Source: Ficedula albicollis
Lineage: Eukaryota > Chordata > Aves > Passeriformes > Muscicapidae
Length of the DNA: 64,000 nt
Direction: 5' to 3'
Assembly (NCBI RefSeq): GCF_000247815.1
Contig: NC_021685.1
Span: 13,195,915 to 13,259,914, forward strand
Shown here: positions 54,500 through 64,000 of the stretch, one piece after another
Numbering within the stretch: position 1 is the first letter of the stretch
Layout: every line of letters begins with the position of its first letter
Notes under the pieces: generated by a model
Seen by the model: only the letters and a program-made list of their open reading frames with translations
Told to the model about the DNA's origin: nothing
The model's database searches: none
Translations under genes and position numbers: made by a program

Positions 54500-54565
54500 C
54501 AGCTACAGAATGGTTTGGGCTGAAAGGGACTCAGAGATCATTTACTGCCATGCCCTGATCAAAAC
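54500..54565 (-). mobile_element. CR1 LINE 3' tail fragment
   Basis: The plus strand reads agaatggtttgggctgaaag and continues as ggactcagagatcat, the reverse complement of the standard CR1 3' terminus. Only about 65 bases are recognisable, so this is a heavily 5'-truncated and aged copy on the minus strand. Confidence 0.75.
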
Positions 54566-57321
54566 CACGATGGAAAATGCTTAAGGCTTTGGATAAAAAC
54601 ATGGGGAAAAGCTATTAACCACAAGCTGCTGGATATTGGAATACCTGAATAAGAACATGTTTCTACAATTCAGATTGTAAAACAAGAAAAAGACTCAAAA
54701 GGTTTCCAAGTGTGAGTATTGCAGCACAAAGAAAGTAAGCACCAATGTAACCACAGTTCTGCTGTCCATGCACCTTTATTGCATATCTAAACATAAGGGT
54801 TTGTCTTCCTTAAAAAGAATAGTCATGAAGCAACTTTTTAGAATTACATTACCATTTTAAAGCTAATGCTGCAATCTGTAGCATTATAATTAATTGGCTA
54901 ATATGAAGCCACAACTTACTAGGCATTACTTGATTCTAGCAAACAGCCAAAGTTTGCTCACCAGCTCAGTCCTTTAGCTCACAGTGTGGCCTCAGACTGT
55001 GTTGTTGGCTTGGTTGGGGCAAAACTTTAGAGCACATAATAAAAAGAGCAAAATAAGACAAGGACAGAAATTCCAGTGTTCGTAACCACATGGTATAATC
55101 TCCTCAGAGCCTTTTCTTGCCACTGATGCTTCAAGACTTACACCAAATATTTCAAATATGATTAATTCAATAATTAAGGGAAAACTCACATGGAAATTAC
55201 CAACATATTCATATGTGTAAAGTTATTGCAGGAGAGTGCAGGTGTAGAGACTGGATTTATAAGCTTTGACATGGATTGCTGTACTGACATAATTACTCAC
55301 AACAGACCTCATAAAACATATTGAGAACTCAGTGCACAGATTTTTAAAAAGCCTAACCAAACCACCAAAACCAAATAGAGGTGATTTACATTTCTCTTGT
55401 AAATATTCTGGAAGATTATGTATAGAATCAATACCCCATCTTATTCTGATAGGATGTGACAACAACTCATACTTATTCAGTACATAACAAAAATACTGTC
55501 TCAAAGCCTTTCTGGAACTCAACAAGTATACAGTGGCAACACATTTACAGAAGAAGCTAAAGAAGGATTAAAACCTTCAACTTGTAATAGATACAGTATG
55601 GCAGGTAACTGAGCCTTGCAACACTTCACTGAAGCTGAATGAAAACCTTATTACAAATGTAAGGTTTAAAAAACAGCAAGTAGTTGTGGATAAAATACAA
55701 CTTTAAAACTACTATGGAATGGCTGGCACAACAGACCAAGTGTGATTTCTTTTTTCACTCCTCTCTTTTGCATGAGTTAGAGTTTCAGAATTACCCAGTT
55801 GAGTGGAAAAATGCAATTGAAGTAATGATATTTACGATGAGAGGCTTCTTTTCTTCTGCTGTACTCTAAAGGCTGCAGATAGCTTTGCCTTCCTTTTAAT
55901 ATTTCAAATTTGAAAAATGGGAGCAATAAGGGCATAAATTCAAAGATACTGTGTGCACATTCATTTTAATGGAGTCATCAGTATTATTTAGTTAACAATG
56001 CACAAAACCTGTTCTTTCATATGGCCTTGCTAAAGGTTTTAGGCATAAGCAGCCTCATTTCAGAGAGTGGGAATACTCACACAGGAAGGTAAGTGCACCT
56101 TTAAGTGTTTTAATCACAAGGGGATTAAATGTGCACATTTGGCACTTGGCTAAAAGAAAAAAATTACAATTTTCTGCATTTTATTTCTTTCCATTAAAGT
56201 TCTTTTACTATATATGAGAGCTTTTTAGCAAGTCCAAACAAAAGCACTGTGGATAGCAAAGTACTTCACATATGTGAAGAATGTTTAAAAATTAGTTCTT
56301 CAGGGTTTTAATTGTATATACATCAAATTGAGTCAGCTGCCATAACAGAACAATTGCTACATTCATGCTGTGTGTTATGAACTCCAATTGTTAGAAACAC
56401 TTTTCATTTCAATCCTGACAACATCTATATTAATTTTTTTTTGCGATTTCTTTGTGGGGCTTTTTATGCTAATTCTGTTAATAACAGAATGAGATTATAC
56501 ATTGTACTTTTATTCCTGATCATTAGAAATGTGAAGCACAACATGAGAAACTGTAAGGAAGATGAAAAATAAAAAAATCTTTAAGTATAACAGGGAAAAA
56601 AAAGAAGCAAAATTGTGCTAAAACTGGACGAATTCTTAACAGGGATTTTGTTTTTATCTTCAAAAAGCACTGCATCATAACTAGAACTTACAATTAAAAT
56701 AAAAACTGTGCACACACAATCTGCCCAATCCAAGCTCAGATACCTCCCGTTATAAAACATCTCAGGTGCTTAATTCACAAGTCAAAATTTTTCAAATAAA
56801 ATACAAAGAAAATAAAATTCAGGCTTTTCCTCTGTATTCCCGCTACACATCCTATTGTCTCTAATTGCAGCACCTTGTCTCTCTCAACACAGAGGGAAAG
56901 CTGCCAAGCAGCTCCCTCCAGAGCCAATGTCATGGCTACTTTTCAGATTACTAGGAGGGAATATGTAAACTGCACTGTCAAGTATCTATCCATAGGGATT
57001 AAGAGTGTCATTTCAGAATCCCCAGTCTCAGATGAGTCAATCTGAAGTCCCCGTGCTCCACTCTGGTCTCTCAGTGAAGTCATCCCTGCTGGCAGCAAGT
57101 CACCTTTACTCAGCTCCTGCCAGAGGCAAACTCTGAACCCTTATGTTGAAATTGGGTATGGAAAGATTGTAGTGCCAAAGCTCCCCATTCATAACCAATG
57201 TATTATCTAATTAATAGTTATCTTAGCTATTGAGGTTTTCAACAGTTCAGAAAAACTGATTTTTTAAAAATGGTTACATGGATGCTTGCAAAAAAAATTG
57301 TAATAAAATATACACCACATC
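54566..57321. other. Unique AT-rich noncoding stretch
   Basis: No gene or mobile element is seen. 55900-56160 is possibly conserved noncoding sequence, judged only by its non-repetitive texture. Confidence 0.5.
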
Positions 57322-57514
57322 TGCAAAAACTTCCATGACCTTGTTTTGTTAATGCTTATGTAGAGAGTGAGGCCTGTACTGAACTCTCTTATTTATTATT
57401 CCTTATTTCTCCTTAGTGTAAAAACTTCCATGACCTTGTTTTGTTAATGCTCATGTAGAGAGTGAGGCCTGTGCTGAACTCTCTTATTTATTATTCCCTA
57501 TTTCTCCTTAGTGC
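57322..57514. repeat. Tandem dimer, 95-bp unit
   Basis: aaaacttccatgaccttgtt starts at about 57326 and 57421. Three to four transitions separate the copies, so it is older than the kilobase-size duplications. Confidence 0.93.
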
Positions 57515-57689
57515 ATCAAATGTGAAAACAAAACCAAAGCCAAACAACCCTCTCATCTTCACATGCGAATGTCATTTCTTGAGATGTAAACTTGTGAAAT
57601 TAAAAAAAAAAAACCTTCTTTGGTCATAGATTGCTCACCCAGATACAACTGGCTCCCTGCATACACTGGCAGACAGGGGCGAGGTTCCC
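57515..57689. other. Short unique stretch
   Basis: AT-rich with a poly-A of about 13 bases near 57602. The last 30 bases may belong to the CR1 fragment that follows. Confidence 0.5.
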
Positions 57690-57950
57690 TCTCACTCATC
57701 TCCTGGCTACACACACCCAACTCTCACAGCCTCTCCCCATAACCCAGATGCTCCACTCCATTAATCATCTTTGAAATACCCTGCTGGACCTGCTCCAGGA
57801 GCTCCATGTCTCTCTTGGACACAATATTCCAGGTGGGGCTCCAGCAGGGCTGAGGATGGGGCAGGATCACCTCCCTGACCTGCTGGCAATGCTGGGCCAC
57901 AAGGACACACTGCTGGCTCAGAACATGGCTGTGCCATGATTCCACAGCAG
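57690..57950 (-). mobile_element. CR1 LINE ORF2 C-terminal fragment
   Basis: On the minus strand an open frame from 57945 to 57724 (73 codons) carries the C-terminal signature of the CR1 reverse-transcriptase protein, including RDMELLEQVQQGISKMI and EHLGYGERL. In intact CR1 this region follows the polymerase domain and precedes the 3' UTR. Only the last part of ORF2 survives. The endonuclease and the polymerase motifs (with YADD) are absent, as expected for 5' truncation. The frame still being open suggests moderate age or chance, not activity. Confidence 0.85.
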
Positions 57951-59299
57951 AGGAATGATGAGTAAAATATTCAATAAGTCAATATTCAAGCAAAATTTAA
58001 TTTCACTTTGTCCAAAATATTCTCTTTCATTTCACCGGGGGGCAGGGGGGGGAAAGTAACAAGTTCCATATTATCTCATTAAAATAAACAAACCAAACCC
58101 CAAAGATACTGGCAAGTTAGCAGTAGTTTTTGGAAGACTGACAGAGATAAATAAAAGACAAAACAAACATCAACAAAAGTGATGATTCCCAACTCAAGCT
58201 CCTCTACAGCTGTTCAGATGTGTACATACAGAAAATAAAATAACTGTAAGGTTGTTTTTCCTTCCTAGGGGAACAGCTGTCTTTTCCATCACTGCAAACA
58301 CCACTTCAAGCAATTGTCATGTCTGAAGATCTCTTTGCCTCCTCTGGCTGTTTTTTCAACAAAATGCACTATAAAAGTTGAACTAGAATGGTAGGAGCAA
58401 AATTGTCACTCAGCTCTACATTTATTGAGAGAATTCTTTCATATGAATACATTTTAAAATGCAGATAAAGTATTTATTTCTTTATCCCCTTGAAACAATA
58501 TCGTACTATTATTTGATCAGAGAGGTCAACCTGTACAGGGAAAAGCAAGCATTAGCAACTTCCTTAATTCACAGTGTTTATAAAATACAAACTTAAACTG
58601 ATGAGAGAAATGGCAAACTAATACAGTGTGACTAAGGATAAGCATGCAAATGGTTTAGAGAATATTCTTGATGGTTGGAATGTCTCACGAATTTCCTTTC
58701 TGCCTGTTTTAATAGCTCTTTATGGAATATTTTGAGCACAGCATGAAATTCTGAAGATTTGCAAGCAGTATTCCACACCAAAACCTAAAGAAGACTTGGA
58801 CAGTGACAGAGTCCATTGTTTTATTACTTTCTGGCAGCCTCTACAAAAAGAATTCTACCAGTGAATTTTCCAAACAAGAAAATGAGACCTGCAAGAAAGG
58901 GACATTCCTTTCAAAGAAACAACAAAGCTTTGTACAAACATAAGTACGTACATTTTTATGATTCCACTAGTATTTGTTCAAAATAGAGTATATTGAAAAA
59001 AGTACTTGTCCCCTACAACATATTGATTTTGAGCAGTGAACTCTGACACATTCAGTATTGCCCTGTCTCCTTGAAATGTTAATATAAATAGGAAAGCCTG
59101 AAAAAGCAGACATGCATATAGATTTAGAGAGAAAAAGACAAGGTGAGCCTAAACTTCCATTTTTGACATTTGAATGAAGGCAGTCTCTCAGTTTTTAGCA
59201 CACTGTTGCTGGTTGTACCAGAGAGATAATTTAATGAAAACATTTATCCATATAAACCATGTGCAAATGGATGATCCCATTTGCATTCTATGATGAGTA
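57951..59299. other. Unique AT-rich noncoding stretch
   Basis: A G-rich patch lies at 58037-58052. Lying downstream of pol in the ERV orientation, this would be the place for env or an LTR, but no such sequence is recognisable. Confidence 0.45.
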
Positions 59300-60150
59300 T
59301 GCAAATACATCAAGCACGTGCCAAGTGGATGAAGTATGCAAGCAACAATATCCATAAACTACATATAAATAAAATAATCATTAATAAGTCAAAGTGCAAC
59401 TTCATTAACACAAAGGATTGTAGGCGAAGACCCTTCCATTGCTGCAGCAGGAAAGTTCTGCCATATAATATTTCACAGGAACTTAAGCTGTTTTTTGGCC
59501 TTGGTTGTACGTGGACTCTTAGTAAGGCTATAGGCAATGTTTGAACTTATGTCATGGATATTTTTTGACAGATTTTATTGATTTGGATTTTAAGTGCTCC
59601 ATTCGTACATTTAATTTTGCCACTTGCCTGGGGCCTGTGTGGTGTATGCAGGTCTCAGGTAAGATTTACAACTTTGTTAATTTCTCTGATTACTGTCGCA
59701 ACAAAATGTGGTTTCTTATTTGATGATATTCTCAAAAGAACTTTAAATCTTGGAATTATGTGATTGAGCAAAGTTTTCACTACTTTTTTTGTGGTGTTGG
59801 TGTGACGGGTAAGTTTCAGGCTATTCACTGAAGATATCAACTAATACTAGCATATATTTGTATTTTTCTTTGTGTGGCATTTCAGCAAAAATCTATTTGC
59901 TAATAATTTCCTGGGAGATTTCTTGTTTTTGTTACTTCTAATATAATTTTCTTGTTTGTGTCAGGGTTGTTTTTATAACAGGTTTTATATTTGTTTGTTA
60001 TAGATTGTACAATATCAGTTATTCTTTTCCTATTACTACTTTTTTCAGATGTTTTAGAAGATTTTATGTTCTTTAATGGGTATTTTTATGCTTTCATTGA
60101 GGTATTTTTTTTGCAGGAGCAAGGGTGGAATTATAAATTGCCTTGCTGGG
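59300..60150 (-). pseudogene. Decayed gammaretrovirus-like ERV pol (integrase) fragment
   Basis: The minus strand, read from right to left, gives remnants of the integrase zinc-binding part (about 60060-59930), the catalytic core (about 59900-59590) and the C-terminal part (about 59537-59420). Recognisable pieces include QIDF, HIIPRF, KPHFVATVI, HRPQASGK, QPRPKNSLS and EILYGRTF; the last two are typical of class I (gammaretrovirus-like) pol ends. It is clearly dead. The pieces lie in different frames with several in-frame stops. Of the three D,D,E catalytic residues, the first D is visible, the second position reads N and the third K. No gag, protease, RT, env or LTR was found beside it. Confidence 0.85.
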
Positions 60151-62999
60151 GTAATAGTTTATTCACTTTTTAAATTTCAGTTTTAAGAAACTTAATTAGT
60201 TTGTAGGTTTTTTATAGTATTTTGGGATAAAAAGGTGAAGATCCCTCCCATTGCTGTAGCGGAGAATTTCTGGGTATCCTCTATTTTGGGATAATTTCTT
60301 TACCAGCTTTACATGGCTCTGCCAAAGGATTTGTCATGCCCCAAATCCAAGGTGCAGACTGACATCCTGTTCCTGTGCTGATCCACTGAATTTACCTCAA
60401 AAGCCCTGAAATGCTCTATTGATCACACCCCTCTCTCATTAACTCCTGAGACATAATGATGCTGGAATCTATAAACCTCAGGCCCTCCTGAACAGTGCAA
60501 AGAGCAATCATTAAGTTAGCCACTCCTCACAGATCCCTGCCACTGTGTTCCAACCTGCACTGGAATGCAGCAAAAACGTGGCTAGAGGAGTTCACTGCAG
60601 AAGACCAGAGTTACCTGGAAATCCCAGCTGACACAGCTCATTATTTCCAGCAGAGTCCAGGAGAGCCTCCAGAATTTGCCTTAACAGAAAAAAAAAAACC
60701 TCCAGAAAATGCCCACAGGTTGCAAATTCTACCTACACTCCTAAGGCACTGGCTTCCCTGGAAACCTGATGGACTGCTCAGGGGTCGTGATAAAGTTGGA
60801 GATTTCATTTCTTACCCAAACTGGTATGATCTGGGACGAGAATGTAACAGAAATGTCCATTTCCCAGAAAACTTGAAAACAACCTGACTTTTCAGCCTGG
60901 TTTGGAAGAGGATCAAATTCAAAGAGCTGACCAGAGATTTGGATTAACTCCATGAACATTTTATGTCAGATATTCTCAGTTGGGTGCAAATTCCAATAAT
61001 AAATAAGAGAGCCTGTCTTTAGCAAGCTTGGTGAACTATGCATGGCCTACAGCTGTTCGTGCAAATAAAGACACAACTGATTATGTCTACTGAGCAGGAA
61101 AAAAGAAGGGAATGGCAAAGCAGTAAAGCCATAATGATGGAAGGAATGTTTTCCCTTCAAGCCACTCTTTTATCAATACAAAAGCACCAAAATTGACATC
61201 TTCATGCATATCAAGATATTATATATCTAGGTAATCTTTCATTCAATTTCTCAGGTTAAAAAATAATCTTCAGTAACCAATTTTAACCAAAATCTGATTT
61301 TAATGGGATCTTTCTAGTAACACAAAAAAGTGTTTGGAGGTTCAGAATGGAATCACTGCCACACATCTGCAGATGGAAGAAAGGCCTACAACAGTCTGAA
61401 TGAATCCTCAATAGCTAAAAACAGAGTTACATTTCGAAACACCCTGCAATTACCCTTTTACGGAAAGATTTGATCCAAGTAATCTATTCTTAATTTCACT
61501 GAGACAGAATAAACACACTAATACTTCCCAGTGCACAAAGAATGTAAAGACATAAAGCAACGAGGTGCCCAGGTAAGACACCTGAGACATTTATTGATAA
61601 CCCAGGAGGTCATCAGAGATCCCAAAGAAGAACACCCACGTTTCAGTGTTTCAAACTCATCTCACTATTGTTTCAACTTGGTAGCAAATGTTGCACTCAA
61701 TCAAATTATCTAAAATGTAATGTAAATGCAATAGTAATTTAAAGTGCTGGAGGAAAGACAAGAGAACTCCCAGGTTTTTAAGCAGTGTAAAAAGCTCATA
61801 ATTTCCATTTAGCAGAAGAGAGCTTTAACTTAAAACATGGAAAGATGTACATATTGATTTCTGCACACTAAACCCACAGCACAAAGTCAGAAGTATCTCA
61901 GAAAGCCAAAAAAATACTCATATTTCTACCACTGCAGACGAACAACTTTTTCTCTTTCCTGATGAATGCATCACCTAAAAAGTAAAATAGTAACTAAAAT
62001 GTTTCCCACACTAATACCTAAGTGCAACTGAAAAATCAAATGCAGCCTTTCCCCAGGGCATCTTCTTTTCAGCATTTACAGTGTTTGGCAAATGGCTTTG
62101 TTTTTTACATTAGTTTTAATTTGGGTAGGACAACTGTGAGGTGAAACTTCTGACAAAAATGGATCACAAAAACTCCACATGGGCAAAAAATCCAGCAACT
62201 GATGGCTTTTAAATTCTCTCTGTTGCAACAGTGTTTTATTTATTCACTCTAAGGTATTCTCTATCACATATTTTGCATTCTTTTTCAAGTTGAGACAAAA
62301 TATCTGAAATAAGAAATAGAAATTCTTGTACAGAAACGTTTTGGTGAAAACAGTATTGGCACTAATAAAAGTACTGATTCCCTCCAAAAAAAAAAAACCA
62401 AACCCAAAAGAAATCTAATGTAGACACATTTGAACTTAAATGACTCGTTATTTCTAGAATAGTTTTCTGAAGGTTTATTATAACTATTATGCACTCAGTA
62501 CTGACTAATGAGCAAGAGTAACAACAATTTTGTTTCTAACAAGCAGTTAGGAATATCAATTTTACAATACAGAAGTTACACTAGAGTAATGCTGTTTCTT
62601 TATGGGATAGTCCTACTCTCTTCAATAAAAACAAAATCAGCTGTTCTATATACAGACCGCTATTTACAGTGATTTCTTTAAATTATGATCTTTAGAATTT
62701 CTCAGTTATACACATATACAACCCCTATGAAAGATGAACAAATAAGTAGCTATGAAAATATCAATCCATAGCCAATTCTGCAATTCTATTTCTGACTGAA
62801 TTCCTATAGTATAGTTTCTTCACTAGCATTAAGAAAAAACAAAGCTGAACTCATCTGAATTAGGCACTTCAAAGAATTTTTACAGAATGCATTTTGATGC
62901 CCTGCTGCATTAATCATTCTGTAGAACATGGTCTTTCTGATACTCTTCAGGTAGCCTCGAGCACTCAAGAAACTTTTCAATCATCCCTACGTCAAGTTT
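60151..62999. other. Unique noncoding stretch, nothing recognised
   Basis: A 130-codon plus-strand frame (60495-60887) has no recognisable domain and overlaps a minus-strand frame. Near its start, 60235-60272 resembles part of the ERV fragment. Confidence 0.45.
60235..60272. repeat. Imperfect direct repeat of 59424-59460
   Basis: About three quarters of 38 bases match 59424-59460, in the same orientation and 811 bases apart. The first copy lies in the integrase C-terminal coding part of the ERV, and this one lies just outside its other end. Confidence 0.6.
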
Positions 63000-63002
63000 C
63001 TA

Positions 63003-63146
63003 ATCCTGCCTGTTTAATTGTACAGTGTAAATAAAGTGTTTCCCCCAAGTCCCGATCAGGCCATTTGCAACTGAGCCGGTTCCTCGGTCCATCACCGCGG
63101 CAGGGAGCGCTCCCACCAACAGCTGCTTTTTACCGCCCCTGACAAT
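63003..63146 (-). other. CpG-rich short open segment: candidate exon or conserved element
   Basis: Seven CpG dinucleotides fall within 63053-63135 in an otherwise CpG-poor window. On the minus strand 48 codons are open between stops, beginning IVRGGKKQLL. An acceptor-like tgtcag precedes gggcgg near 63138. I do not recognise the peptide and see no clear splice donor. A conserved regulatory element or a fragment of a small promoter are equal alternatives. Confidence 0.25.
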
Positions 63147-63373
63147 TTAATATACCAAGGACTTTTGTTACCAGAACACCTTAAAGTATATAGATAAAAC
63201 AAAACTGAACAATGCTTAAATGACCAATACAAGATGTACCTGTGCGTCATCATGAAATGTTGAATAAACTAGAGCTTCCAAAAACAAAACACAAAGAAAA
63301 GCAGAGAAAAGCAGGACCCTTACTCCCTACCATTTAAAATGTAGAAAATGAGTAACTTTTTCTCACTATTTGC
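63147..63373. other. Short unique stretch
   Basis: AT-rich; nothing recognised. Confidence 0.5.
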
Positions 63374-63603
63374 ACCTAATAACATATTAAAAACTTTTTT
63401 TTTCTTTTTTTTTTATTTTTTTGCAGAATAGGAGCCCTTGCAGCCTCCAATTCTTTTTATTAATTTCCTTTTTGTTCTTTGCACCAACACACCTAATAAC
63501 ATATTAAAAATTTTTTTCTTTTTTTTTATTTTTTTGCAGAATAGGAGCCCTTGCAGCCTCCAATTCTTTTTATTAATTTCCTTTTTGTTCTTTGCACCAA
63601 CAC
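63374..63603. repeat. Tandem dimer, 117-bp unit
   Basis: acctaataacatattaaaaa starts at 63374 and 63491. The copies are nearly identical apart from the length of the internal T-runs. The minus-strand open frame across it repeats a peptide for this reason only. Confidence 0.94.
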
Positions 63604-64000
63604 TCAAAATATAATCACACCAGTGATATTTAGATGCTTACAGATTTTGAAAATAAGTTCTCTATGTTCAGTCACTTATACAGATGAACAGTCTTCAGTG
63701 ACTAAAGAATTTAAAGAAATTAGCTGAGGAGTTCAACTCCCTATGTGAGAGGAAGGTTGTACCAAAGGAATTTGTGAAGTAATAAATAACAGCTTCCTGA
63801 ATAAAAGTCTCATAAAGACCAAAGCAGAAAGCAATATGTAAGTCACTATTTCACTTAAAGAAATATGAGTTAGTCCATGAGGCAGAATACAAATCAGCAC
63901 ACACACACACCTGCCCACATCTCCCTCCTAGATCTAGAGTATTTGCTGCCAAAACCCAAAGCTTGCAAGGAAATACCATTCAAGATAAAAACCCCCTAAG
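63604..64000. other. Unique noncoding end of window
   Basis: Contains (CA)7 at 63898-63911. No gene is seen. Confidence 0.5.

Noticed and set aside
57961..59299. Search for env or a 3' LTR of the ERV
   Set aside because: No transmembrane-subunit-like segment, polypurine tract or LTR boundary could be recognised.
60495..60887. 130-codon open frame near the ERV fragment
   Set aside because: It was tested by eye for gag, env or other retroviral features and none was visible. It is on the strand opposite to the ERV.

Overview
The window looks like a gene-poor stretch of a bird genome, most likely a songbird. This rests on three old CR1 LINE tails, one decayed gammaretrovirus-like ERV pol fragment, low interspersed-repeat density, A/C-rich low-complexity patches and an AT-rich, CpG-poor background. 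CR1 also occurs in crocodilians and turtles, so the order is inference. I found no convincing protein-coding gene, no tRNA or rRNA and no CRISPR array. The sequence could be intergenic desert or one very large intron; nothing in it decides which.

Layout. 1-13 kb is mostly unique AT-rich DNA with two A/C-rich low-complexity tracts, two short tandem dimers and a C39-TTT-G12 homopolymer pair (4278-4331). At 13625-14272 lies an extraordinary all-pyrimidine block: T22, AA, C601, T23. 14-21 kb is unique sequence with two small tandem dimers. 21232-23524 holds a near-identical 1048-bp tandem duplication directly abutting a 77-bp tandem repeat. 24-31 kb has three more small dimers and a CR1 tail. 33762-36087 holds a second near-identical tandem duplication, of 1163 bp, followed 37 bp later by a G-quadruplex motif. 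38.8-43.3 kb has three weak LTR-like stretches, one overlapping a 218-bp tandem duplication. 43-57 kb is unique sequence with one CR1 tail. 57-60.3 kb has a 95-bp dimer, a CR1 reverse-transcriptase remnant and the ERV integrase remnant. The last kilobase has a small CpG-rich, locally open segment (63003-63146) and a 117-bp dimer.

The unifying pattern is not a gene system but duplication. I count thirteen separate two-copy tandem duplications with unit lengths from 39 to 1163 bp. The two longest have the fewest differences (about 1 and 3), a level that could be allelic, so a false haplotype duplication in the assembly must be excluded. The shorter ones carry roughly 2-5 percent differences and look like genuine older events. 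All identities were counted by eye.
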